NCBI GenBank assembly: GCA_012522255.1
Contig: JAAYKT010000529.1
Location: forward strand, 1 to 6,367
Direction of reading: 5' to 3'
Source of the DNA: Clostridiales bacterium
GTDB lineage: Bacteria > Bacillota > Clostridia > Lutisporales > Lutisporaceae
DNA: 6,367 bases
The translations under genes and the position numbers were made by a program. Shown one piece after another: positions 1-6,367 of the stretch (positions are counted from its first letter, which is position 1; each line of letters starts with the position of its first letter). Under the pieces are notes generated by a model. It saw only the letters and a list, made by a program, of their open reading frames with translations, was not told where the DNA came from and ran no database searches.

Positions 1-4
1 CTAT

Positions 5-10
5 AAGGGG
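5..10 (+). promoter_or_regulatory. Ribosome binding site of the GGDEF/HD-GYP gene
   Basis: AAGGGG lies 10 nt before the ATG at 21 and supports that start. The second ATG at 24 would be 13 nt away, which is less good. The spacing to 21 is slightly long but acceptable. The promoter of this gene is outside the window. Confidence 0.6.
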
Positions 11-20
11 ATGGCGTGTT

Positions 21-2417
21 ATGATGTTTTTAGTATTGCTGGTCATTTCAATTATAACTATTTTAATAGTTATTATAATTAGTTTTTATAAAAAAGTTGT
101 CTTGCTTACCAAAGAAAATAAAGAATTGTCAAACCAAAATGAATTAAAAACGACTTTAATTAACAATAACAATGATTTTGTATATTTGAAAGATGGACAC
201 TTAAAATATGTCTTTGTTAATGATTCTTTAAAAAAATACTTTGAATATTATAACGAAGAAGCAATTGGCCTTGATGATTCCAAAATAATGGGCGAAGAAT
301 TCGCCACTTTGTTTGAAAATACTGATTTAGAAGTGCTGAAAAAAAAGATGCCGGTTACGTATGTAAAGTTTTGGGAGAATAGGTTTTTTAAAACAGTTAA
401 ATTTCCTGTTTCTATGGTGAACGGTTCTTTAGGCATAGGTGCTTATATTACCGATATCACAAAAGAACAAAGAAAAAATGAAATACAGGAACGAATGATA
501 AAACATAATAAATTGTTATTAGAAGTATTAACTCGTAATTTTAAAGACAAACAAGAGCAATTAGATTACGCGTTACATGAGTTATTAAAAATTTCGGGTA
601 GCCAATATGGATATATATATTTTTACAATGAGGAAAAGGAAGAGTTTATTCTCAATTCATGGACAAAAGGTGTTATGAAGGAATGTACAGTGAAAGGAGA
701 ACCAAAGATTTATAAACTAGAGAATATGGGTATATGGGGTGAAGTGGTAAGACAAAGGACGTATATTATTGAAAATGATTTCGAAAAGTTTAATCCACTA
801 AAAAAAGGATACCCAACCGGGCATGTAAAATTGAAAAAATATATGTCAGTTCCGGTTATAATAGACGACAAAATTGTTGCGGTTGTGGGTTTTGCAAATA
901 AGCAAACGAATTACAATGAAACTGATGTAAATGAAATGTCTATGCTTATGAGCGGCGTATGGAATGCTGTGCAACGTAGAGAATCAGCCAAGATGCTATT
1001 TTATGAAAGAAATAAGTATTATCAGATTTTGTTATCAATTGGCGATGGCGTAATTGTGTTAGATATTGAAAAAAATATTGAAGTAATGAATTCAACGGCA
1101 TCAAATCTAACAGGATGGTTACAGGAAGAGGCAATAGGAAAGCCATACGATGATGTTTTTAGATTGGGAAGTGAAAAAAACGCAGCAATCATTGAGGATT
1201 CTATAGGAAAGGTTTACAAAACTAAAAAAGCGCAGGAAATAAAAGACAATACAATTCTGACTTCAAAAAGTGGTGAGCAGTATAGCATAGAATACATTGC
1301 TTCCCCTATTTTGAATGATAGAGGATTCATTGACGGAGTGGTTCTTGTATTCAGGGATGTTACAGAAGAAAATGAACATAGAAAAAGAATAGAGTTTTTA
1401 AGTTTTCGTGATTCCTTGACAGGACTTTATAATAGGCATTTTTTTGAAGAAGAATTAAGAAGGTTAGATACTAAGCGGAATTTGCCGATTTCAATATTAA
1501 TGGGAGATGTGAACGGTTTAAAGCTTATAAATGATATTTTTGGGCACACATTTGGGGATATGTTTTTGAAAAAAATTGCAAGCACTCTGCAAAGTGTTTG
1601 CAGGGATGATGATATTATTGCACGTTGGGGTGGGGATGAATTCGTAATCATTTTGCCAAAGACTGATTATAAAGGGGTTAAGAAAATAGCAGAAAGAATT
1701 AAAGACATGGTTTCGAGGCAGCAGGTTCGTGCAATAAAATGCAGTATTTCTATCGGTTTCTATACTAAGGTTAAAGTATTTGAAGATATTGTACGTGTGT
1801 TGGATAAAGCAGAAACGCAAATGTATTTGGTTAAAACCCTTGAGAGTTATAATGTCAAAAAAAACGAATTGGATAAAATTATAGATTTTTTTATTAAAAA
1901 TAATGAGGAAGAAAGCCAGCATGCTATTAGGGTAAAAGAATTATGCCTGAAGACAGGTAAAGCATTAAATCTTTCGAAGTCAGATTTGAAGAGACTTGTT
2001 GAAGCCGCCGAACTTCACGATATTGGGAAAGTGGTATTAGAGGCTTCACTTTTGAGAAAAAGGGGTCCGCTAAGTGAAAAGGAAAGTAAAGAAATAAAAG
2101 AGCATCCGGTTATCGGATATAGAATACTAAATTATTTTGAGGAAACACAAGATTTGGCCGAGATTGTTATCGCACATCATGAAAACTGGGATGGCTCAGG
2201 TTATCCAAAAGGTCTTATGGGAAAAAGCATACCCTTTCTTGCACGTATTGTTTCTGTAGTTGATGCCTACGATAATATTTTAAACAAGTCTAATCACATT
2301 ATGGATAAAAACATTAACGATGAAGCTGTTTATAAAATAAAGCAGTTATCAGGGATTAAGCTTGATCCATATATATCCAGAATTTTTACGGATTTAATTA
2401 GATTTAAAGAAACATAA
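21..2417 (+). CDS. Membrane-anchored PAS-GAF-PAS-GGDEF-HD-GYP c-di-GMP turnover protein
   Basis: Bifunctional candidate for making c-di-GMP from GTP (GGDEF) and hydrolysing it (HD-GYP). The order is an N-terminal hydrophobic helix (residues 2-22, followed by YKK), a short polar coiled coil, a PAS-like domain (about 48-150), a GAF domain (about 160-318), a second PAS domain (about 334-457), GGDEF (about 458-612) and HD-GYP (about 620-790). The cyclase has DSLTGLYNR (464-472), the substrate/metal region GDVNGLKLIND (495-505) and an intact GGDEF at 537-541. An RxxD inhibitory site (R528-D531) lies at the usual spacing upstream. The hydrolase has HDIGK (H666, D667), EHP (H695) and HHENWDGSGYP (719-729), so its metal ligands appear present. 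With a single membrane helix at the very N-terminus, the sensor domains are probably cytoplasmic. Ligands cannot be told from sequence. The start at 21 follows AAGGGG at 5-10; the frame is open to the left edge, so a longer form is possible but unlikely. The family assignment is firm; the net direction of activity is unknown. Confidence 0.95.
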   Translation: MMFLVLLVISIITILIVIIISFYKKVVLLTKENKELSNQNELKTTLINNNNDFVYLKDGHLKYVFVNDSLKKYFEYYNEEAIGLDDSKIMGEEFATLFENTDLEVLKKKMPVTYVKFWENRFFKTVKFPVSMVNGSLGIGAYITDITKEQRKNEIQERMIKHNKLLLEVLTRNFKDKQEQLDYALHELLKISGSQYGYIYFYNEEKEEFILNSWTKGVMKECTVKGEPKIYKLENMGIWGEVVRQRTYIIENDFEKFNPLKKGYPTGHVKLKKYMSVPVIIDDKIVAVVGFANKQTNYNETDVNEMSMLMSGVWNAVQRRESAKMLFYERNKYYQILLSIGDGVIVLDIEKNIEVMNSTASNLTGWLQEEAIGKPYDDVFRLGSEKNAAIIEDSIGKVYKTKKAQEIKDNTILTSKSGEQYSIEYIASPILNDRGFIDGVVLVFRDVTEENEHRKRIEFLSFRDSLTGLYNRHFFEEELRRLDTKRNLPISILMGDVNGLKLINDIFGHTFGDMFLKKIASTLQSVCRDDDIIARWGGDEFVIILPKTDYKGVKKIAERIKDMVSRQQVRAIKCSISIGFYTKVKVFEDIVRVLDKAETQMYLVKTLESYNVKKNELDKIIDFFIKNNEEESQHAIRVKELCLKTGKALNLSKSDLKRLVEAAELHDIGKVVLEASLLRKRGPLSEKESKEIKEHPVIGYRILNYFEETQDLAEIVIAHHENWDGSGYPKGLMGKSIPFLARIVSVVDAYDNILNKSNHIMDKNINDEAVYKIKQLSGIKLDPYISRIFTDLIRFKET

Positions 2418-2463
2418 CATATAAGAAAAATATTTACCTACGTGATATAGCATATAAACAATT

Positions 2464-2517
2464 AGCCTTATCACTCAACAATTGAGCATTATAACAATCT
2501 GTTATTATTGATAGGCT
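2464..2517. other. Predicted three-way-junction RNA fold, role unknown
   Basis: Just downstream of the signalling gene, 2464-2473 (AGCCTTATCA) pairs with 2509-2517 (TGATAGGCT), giving 9 pairs and one bulged T. Inside are two small perfect hairpins: CTCAA/TTGAG at 2474-2478 and 2482-2486 with a CAA loop, and ATAACA/TGTTAT at 2491-2496 and 2500-2505 with an ATC loop. Together they make a compact three-way junction. The U-tract after the fold is weak (TTTAG), so it is a poor intrinsic terminator, though it may mark the 3' end of the upstream transcript. It could also be a small structured RNA, a decayed repeat, or chance pairing in AT-rich DNA. I do not recognise a known family. The strand cannot be assigned. 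Confidence 0.35.
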
Positions 2518-2572
2518 TTAGTGTGTACAATAATAATTTTTATGATTTTTTGTGATGAGTTTGCATTTTCTA

Positions 2573-2601
2573 TTGACTTGCAGGATTATTGCGATTAGAA
2601 T
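2573..2601 (+). promoter_or_regulatory. Sigma-A type promoter of the riboswitch-ATPase transcript
   Basis: TTGACT at 2573-2578 and TAGAAT at 2596-2601 are separated by exactly 17 nt. Each differs from the vegetative consensus (TTGACA, TATAAT) at one position. Transcription should start near 2608, a few bases before the first helix of the riboswitch at 2616. This makes the ATPase an independent unit, not a continuation of the upstream signalling gene. Regulation appears to act after initiation, through the leader; no operator was recognised. Confidence 0.8.
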
Positions 2602-2615
2602 GTAAGAGAATTAGA

Positions 2616-2714
2616 ATTAAAAGGGAGTAGCACTTTTCTTTGCTGCCAACAATCTCGAAAGAGTATATACTCTTTCTGGTAGTATAGGTCCAATGGATGT
2701 GCGAGACTTTTAAT
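2616..2714 (+). promoter_or_regulatory. yybP-ykoY family (manganese) riboswitch aptamer
   Basis: The leader carries GGGAGTAGC (2623-2631), the hallmark of the yybP-ykoY class. Visible helices are: P1, ATTAAAAG (2616-2623) with CTTTTAAT (2707-2714), 8 pairs; GCAC (2630-2633) with GTGC (2699-2702); CTGCCA (2643-2648) with TGGTAG (2677-2682), one G-U pair; a hairpin at 2658-2664/2669-2675 inside it; and a small hairpin at 2688-2691/2695-2698. The loop ACAATCTCG (2649-2657) falls where this class has its second conserved metal-binding loop. From memory of the Lactococcus yoaB aptamer, P1 there has GG/CC where this leader has AG/CU, a compensated change. Members of this class bind Mn2+ and often precede P-type ATPases or other Mn exporters, which fits the gene downstream. 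T-box, M-box and NiCo signatures were not seen. Class assignment is by eye. Confidence 0.85.
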
Positions 2715-2746
2715 ATGTTTTAACATATTAAAAGTCTTTATTTTTT
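2704..2746 (+). terminator. Riboswitch-controlled intrinsic terminator
   Basis: Positions 2704-2718 pair perfectly with 2723-2737 (15 pairs, four-base loop), followed by TTATTTTTT at 2738-2746. The 5' arm contains 2707-2714, which is also the 3' strand of aptamer helix P1, so the two folds cannot coexist. If ligand binding stabilises P1, the terminator cannot form and transcription proceeds to the ATPase: an ON switch at the level of transcription. The hairpin lies 78 bases before the start codon, so translational control by the same hairpin is unlikely. Confidence 0.9.
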
Positions 2747-2808
2747 ATAAAGAAAAAGTGATTAATATATATTTTTACATAGTCAAATAATAAAAGTAAT
2801 TACTTACG

Positions 2809-2813
2809 AGGAG
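2809..2813 (+). promoter_or_regulatory. Ribosome binding site that sets the ATPase start
   Basis: AGGAG at 2809-2813 is 10 nt before the ATG at 2824. An in-frame GTG at 2815 lies only one base after it, too close for initiation. The ATG is therefore preferred, and the longer 901-residue reading is rejected. Confidence 0.8.
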
Positions 2814-2823
2814 AGTGGCTTTA

Positions 2824-5520
2824 ATGGATTGGTTTATGCAAGGTATTGATTCGGTCGCAAATGAACTGGATGTAGAGACAAGTAAAGGGCTTAATGATGA
2901 AGAAGTAAAATTTAGGCTTGGCAAGTACGGATATAATGATTTGAAAGAAGAAGAAAAAGAGTCGATATTCAAAAAAATTATGAATCAATTGAATGATTTT
3001 CTTGTTATTATACTTATAGGTGCCAGCATTGTATCTGCTTCTGTCGGTGAAACCGTCGATGCATTTGTAATAATTGCAATTGTAGTTATTAATGCCATAT
3101 TGGGCGTGGTACAGGAAGGTAAGGCTGAAAAGGCTTTAGAAGCATTAAAAGAAATGTCTTCTCCCCATGCCAGGGCGATAAGAAACTATGAGATAACTAT
3201 TGTGGAAGCGAAGGAACTTGTACCCGGTGATGTTATACTGATAGAGGCTGGGGATATAATTCCTGCCGATATAAGATTGTTTGAATCATTTAATTTAAAA
3301 ATAGAGGAAGCCTCCCTTACCGGTGAATCAGTGCCTACAGAGAAAGATGCCAAACAAAAATATGACAAAGACGTCTCGTTGGGCGATAGACAAAACATGG
3401 CTTTTATGAGCACAATCGTTACATATGGCAGAGGAAAAGGTATAGTTACTGATACCGGAGTAAAAACTCAAATAGGCAAAATTGCTGAAGCGCTACAAAG
3501 TATTGATGAGGAAAAAACACCACTGCAACATAAGTTAGATGAATTGGGTAAGTGGTTGGGTATCTTTTGCCTTGTTATATGTGCCTTCATATTTGGTATC
3601 GGAGTGTATCGCGGGCAAGACATTTTGGAAATGTTTATGGTTGCAGTCAGTTTGGCCGTGGCTGCCATACCTGAGGGACTTCCCGCAGTAGTTACGATAG
3701 TCCTGGCCCTTGGAATGAAGCGGATGGCGGTTAGAAATGCCATTGTCAGAAGATTACTGGCGGTAGAAACATTGGGCTGTGTAAATGTGATATGCACTGA
3801 TAAGACCGGTACCCTTACTCAAAATGAGATGACAACAGTCAAAGCGTACGTAAATGAAAAGAACTATAGTATTATCGGCAATGGATATAATCCCGAAGGT
3901 GAATTTCTTATTAATAATGTGGCTATTAAGGCTTCCCAGGACAGTGAATTGGTTTTTCTGCTAACTTCTTCTTTACTATGTAATGATTCTGTTTTAAAAG
4001 AAGGTTCTGAAGGACAGGGGTGGGAAATTGTAGGAGATCCTACTGAGGGTGCTTTGGTTGTTGCAGCGGCAAAATCGGGACTTTTAAAAAATGATTATGA
4101 GTCTAAGTACCCACGGGTTTCAGAAATACCGTTTGATTCCGAAAGAAAAATGATGACGACATTTAATAAAAACCTATTTGAGGATAAGGTGGTTTCCTTT
4201 ACCAAAGGAGCACCGGATATAATAATAAACAAATGTAGCAAGGTATTAATCAATAGCGAAGTAAAGGATTTTACTCTTGATCAAAGAGATAGGATTAATT
4301 ATATAAACGGCTCATATGCAAAACAAGCCTTGAGGGTATTGGCATTTGCCTATAAAGAATACAATGATTTACCAAATAGTATTAATCCTGAAGATATTGA
4401 AAAGGACATGATTTTTATTGGATTGATGGGAATGATAGACCCTGCAAGAACTGAAGCAAAGGAAGCTATTAAAGTATGTAAAAAAGCAGGTATTAGGCCA
4501 ATAATGATAACAGGTGATTATAAAGATACGGCTGTAGCTATTGCTTTGGATTTAGGGTTGGTTCAAAATGAGGATTCCGTAAAAACAGGTTCAGATATTG
4601 ACGGGCTAAGTGATAAGGAATTGCAAAGCATAGCGGGAGATATAGGGGTATATGCAAGGGTTTCGCCTGAACATAAAGTCAGAATAGTTGAAGCCTTGAA
4701 GAACAATGGGCATATCACGGCAATGACCGGTGATGGAGTAAACGATGCTATGGCATTGAAAAAATCAGACATAGGAGTATCTATGGGTATTACAGGAACG
4801 GATGTAGCAAAAGGTACTGCAGATATTGTACTGATGGATGATAATTTTGCTACAATTGTTTCAGCGGTGGAAGAAGGCAGGATAATATACAGTAACATCA
4901 GAAAATTTGTGTTTTTCCTGTTATCATGCAATGTGGGAGAAATACTTATTGTTTTTTTAAGTATACTATTTAGGCTTCCGGTGCCACTATTGCCAATACA
5001 ATTGTTATGGCTCAATCTAATAACAGATAGTTTTCCGGCTTTAGCCCTGGGTACAGAAAATGGAGAACCTGATATAATGGAATTACCGCCAAGGGATACT
5101 AAAGAACCTATTTTAAACGGTGTTATGGTATCAGGAATAATTGTGCAAAGCATTGCTCTTACAGTTTCTGTTCTGATAGCTTACATATGGGCATTACGTA
5201 CTTATAACGGTGACTTGTTGATTTCCAGGACTGTTGCCCTGGCGACTCTTATATTAGCAGAACTGGTAAGGGCTCATTCCAGCAGGTCCGAAAGATACTC
5301 GGTTTTTAAACTTGGTTTTTTCAGTAATCCAACTTTAATTTGGGCCTCAATGTTATCGTTTTTAATGTTGGTCGTTGTTTTATATATACCGATTCTTCAG
5401 AGCATTTTTAAAACGTATGCTATAGGTCTAAAAGATTGGTATGTTATAATTTTATTATGCTTAATTCCAGTTATTGCGGGGGAAATAAGCAAATGGATAA
5501 GGAGGATGAAATTAGTCTAA
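2824..5520 (+). CDS. P2A-type cation-transporting ATPase (Ca2+/Mn2+ efflux)
   Basis: Membrane pump that couples ATP hydrolysis to cation export through an aspartyl-phosphate intermediate. It has 898 residues, complete and of normal family length. Visible in order are: the N-terminal cation-ATPase domain (1-55), M1 (59-75), M2 (79-97), actuator TGES (166-169), M4 with PEGLPA (283-288), DKTGT with the phosphorylated D326, KGAPD (461-465), TGD (563-565), TGDGVND (635-641), and M5-M10 from about 690 to 892. Ion-site residues match SERCA: E284 (SERCA E309), N703 and E706 in LSCNVGE (N768, E771), and N731, T734, D735 in LNLITD (N796, T799, D800). M8 continues into SRSER (820-824), in the region of SERCA E908. 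Such proteins are normally labelled calcium ATPases. The manganese-type riboswitch in the leader suggests Mn2+ export, perhaps with Ca2+ as a second substrate. It has its own promoter and converges with the next gene. The start is the ATG supported by AGGAG. Confidence 0.95.
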   Translation: MDWFMQGIDSVANELDVETSKGLNDEEVKFRLGKYGYNDLKEEEKESIFKKIMNQLNDFLVIILIGASIVSASVGETVDAFVIIAIVVINAILGVVQEGKAEKALEALKEMSSPHARAIRNYEITIVEAKELVPGDVILIEAGDIIPADIRLFESFNLKIEEASLTGESVPTEKDAKQKYDKDVSLGDRQNMAFMSTIVTYGRGKGIVTDTGVKTQIGKIAEALQSIDEEKTPLQHKLDELGKWLGIFCLVICAFIFGIGVYRGQDILEMFMVAVSLAVAAIPEGLPAVVTIVLALGMKRMAVRNAIVRRLLAVETLGCVNVICTDKTGTLTQNEMTTVKAYVNEKNYSIIGNGYNPEGEFLINNVAIKASQDSELVFLLTSSLLCNDSVLKEGSEGQGWEIVGDPTEGALVVAAAKSGLLKNDYESKYPRVSEIPFDSERKMMTTFNKNLFEDKVVSFTKGAPDIIINKCSKVLINSEVKDFTLDQRDRINYINGSYAKQALRVLAFAYKEYNDLPNSINPEDIEKDMIFIGLMGMIDPARTEAKEAIKVCKKAGIRPIMITGDYKDTAVAIALDLGLVQNEDSVKTGSDIDGLSDKELQSIAGDIGVYARVSPEHKVRIVEALKNNGHITAMTGDGVNDAMALKKSDIGVSMGITGTDVAKGTADIVLMDDNFATIVSAVEEGRIIYSNIRKFVFFLLSCNVGEILIVFLSILFRLPVPLLPIQLLWLNLITDSFPALALGTENGEPDIMELPPRDTKEPILNGVMVSGIIVQSIALTVSVLIAYIWALRTYNGDLLISRTVALATLILAELVRAHSSRSERYSVFKLGFFSNPTLIWASMLSFLMLVVVLYIPILQSIFKTYAIGLKDWYVIILLCLIPVIAGEISKWIRRMKLV

Positions 5521-5533
5521 GAATATATTATGA

Positions 5534-6367
5534 TTATTCCTTTTTATCATCCTGTTTAGATTCTTCGATGAGTCCATCAATAATGCTTAATAATACTCCT
5601 GACTTCACCTTTATTATATTTTTATCTTTGCTATCAATTGATGCTTTAAAATCACTCAAAGCCAAGTCAAACTTATTTATATTATCCGTTGATTCTTTCT
5701 TAAGTTTTGGCTTGGTTTTTTCCCATCTCTCCGTCAAATATTTTAGAGTGGCCTTTAGATTATCAAAATCATCTTTATCTGAGATAAGGCTTGCTTTTTT
5801 AACCGCAAACTTGAGCCTGTCAATATCCGGAGGATATTTTGTTTTGTAAGATTCAGAGAAGTCCGGAAGATATCTATACAGTTCAATTAATGATACCAAA
5901 TTTGCATAGGTATTTTGTGTCTCGATATCGTTTGTAAAGTAGTTCAGGGCATTTTCAAAATTATCAATAGATAGTTGTGGTGTCAGGTTTTTTATCAGCT
6001 TGGGCTCTGTTGAATTCCATAAGTTGTGTAACTCTGCAACATCTTCTTTTAATGATTCATAAGTTTTTAGTTTTTCTTTCTTTTCTTTTTCTTTTTTCTT
6101 TTCATCTTCTATTTCTTCTATTTCTTCTTCATATTTACCCAATTCTTCCGGTTTCAAATCAATTTGCAGTTTTTTTTCACTTTTGCTTGATTCTTTCTTA
6201 TCACCTGTGTCACCTTGTTCTTTATCCCCGCCACTTTTATCCTGTTCCTCTTGACCCTCCTGATCTTCATTTTCGCTTTTATCTTCACTTTCACTTTCTG
6301 GTTTTTTTTCTTTTTCATAAAGATCCCGAAGAGTTTTTTCAATTTTTTCTATAGACTTACTTAGTTC
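5534..6367 (-). CDS. Unrecognised acidic protein with two helical repeats, 5' end missing
   Basis: The frame is open from the right edge to TAA at 5534-5536, giving 277 visible residues; the true start and any signal peptide lie outside. Residues 1-20 form a charged helix. Residues 22-70 are low-complexity and rich in E, D, K, S, G and Q, like a flexible linker. Residues 80-100 are a run of E and K typical of a coiled coil or single alpha helix. The rest is a helical region with a diverged internal duplication: copy 1 at 110-170 and copy 2 at 208-266, sharing W..T.PKL.K, then I..F..AL..F...I. I recognise no known family and no catalytic motif. The linker composition would suit an exported or surface-anchored lipoprotein, but that is a guess without the N-terminus. 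A TTG at 6155-6157 could be taken as a start, but coding clearly continues upstream. It converges on the ATPase with a 13-base gap. Confidence 0.8.
   Translation of the reverse strand, partial: ELSKSIEKIEKTLRDLYEKEKKPESESEDKSENEDQEGQEEQDKSGGDKEQGDTGDKKESSKSEKKLQIDLKPEELGKYEEEIEEIEDEKKKEKEKKEKLKTYESLKEDVAELHNLWNSTEPKLIKNLTPQLSIDNFENALNYFTNDIETQNTYANLVSLIELYRYLPDFSESYKTKYPPDIDRLKFAVKKASLISDKDDFDNLKATLKYLTERWEKTKPKLKKESTDNINKFDLALSDFKASIDSKDKNIIKVKSGVLLSIIDGLIEESKQDDKKE
5570..5746 (-). repeat. Internal protein repeat, copy 2
   Basis: Visible residues 208-266 of the minus-strand gene. Key positions are RWEKTKPKLKKES with W215, then INKFDLALSDFKASI. The two tryptophans are 98 residues apart. The copy ends about 11 residues before the C-terminus, which closes with a charged tail (ESKQDDKKE). 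Confidence 0.65.
5858..6040 (-). repeat. Internal protein repeat, copy 1
   Basis: Visible residues 110-170 of the minus-strand gene. Key positions are LWNSTEPKLIKNL with W117, then IDNFENALNYFTNDI. It aligns with copy 2 nearly without gaps over about 60 residues. Helical by composition. The repeat is visible in the protein, not as a conserved DNA repeat. Confidence 0.65.

Noticed and set aside
1..6. TAA at 4-6 as the end of an upstream gene
   Set aside because: Only one codon precedes it in the window, so no coding claim can be supported.
1518..1922. 134-codon minus-strand open frame inside the signalling gene
   Set aside because: Lies wholly opposite the GGDEF domain coding region and has no recognisable motif; a shadow frame.
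2658..2675. 18-base perfect palindrome as a repressor operator
   Set aside because: It is better explained as the terminal hairpin inside the riboswitch arm closed by CTGCCA/TGGTAG.
2608..2750. T-box, M-box or NiCo riboswitch instead of yybP-ykoY
   Set aside because: No T-box antiterminator motif and no signature of the other metal classes was seen, while GGGAGTAGC plus P1 position fits yybP-ykoY.
2815..2823. GTG at 2815 as the ATPase start (901 residues)
   Set aside because: Only one base separates it from AGGAG; the ATG at 2824 has a workable 10-nt spacing.
4563..5153. 196-codon minus-strand open frame inside the ATPase gene
   Set aside because: Opposite conserved ATPase motifs; its serine/isoleucine-rich sequence is what an antisense frame gives.
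6155..6157. TTG as start of the minus-strand gene
   Set aside because: The same frame continues upstream without a stop to the window edge with matching composition, so the start lies outside.
6154..6342. Short lysine-rich minus-strand open frame
   Set aside because: A shifted frame of the same gene; the frame in phase with 5534-6157 stays open to the right edge and fits the domain layout.
5436..6354. Two plus-strand open frames (5436-5849, 5977-6354) over the minus-strand gene
   Set aside because: The first overlaps the ATPase end in another frame. Both are the phenylalanine/leucine/serine-rich complement of a lysine/glutamate-rich gene, and the minus-strand frame has the coherent repeat structure.

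Overview
The window is AT-rich. Its codon use, ribosome binding sites and protein families suggest a low-GC Gram-positive bacterium, most likely a member of the Clostridia. That placement is an inference from style and gene content, because no 16S or species-level marker is present.

Layout. (1) Positions 21-2417, plus strand: a 798-residue membrane-anchored signalling protein with the order TM - PAS - GAF - PAS - GGDEF - HD-GYP. Both the c-di-GMP synthesis and hydrolysis motifs look intact. (2) Positions 2418-2823: a 406-base intergenic region. It begins with a predicted three-way-junction RNA fold (2464-2517) of unknown role. A near-consensus vegetative promoter follows (TTGACT - 17 nt - TAGAAT, 2573-2601). 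Next comes a leader that I read as a yybP-ykoY (manganese) riboswitch aptamer (2616-2714), overlapped by an intrinsic terminator (2704-2746), and then a Shine-Dalgarno at 2809-2813. (3) Positions 2824-5520, plus strand: a complete 898-residue P2A-type cation-transporting ATPase of the SERCA/PMR1/LMCA1 kind. (4) Positions 5534-6367, minus strand: the 3' part of an unrecognised gene that runs off the right edge. It encodes an acidic, low-complexity and coiled-coil stretch followed by two diverged copies of a helical repeat.

How the parts work together. The strongest functional unit is promoter - riboswitch - terminator - ATPase. The 3' strand of the aptamer's closing helix P1 is also part of the terminator's 5' arm, so the two structures exclude each other. 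Metal binding that stabilises P1 should therefore let transcription continue into the pump gene. This predicts a Mn2+-induced efflux ATPase, although by protein sequence alone the pump would be labelled a calcium ATPase. The c-di-GMP protein lies upstream on the same strand but is separated from the pump by the pump's own promoter and terminator, so I see no evidence that they are co-regulated. The right-hand gene converges on the ATPase with only 13 bases between stop codons and no obvious terminator hairpin there.

No tRNA, rRNA, CRISPR array, insertion sequence or phage feature was seen.
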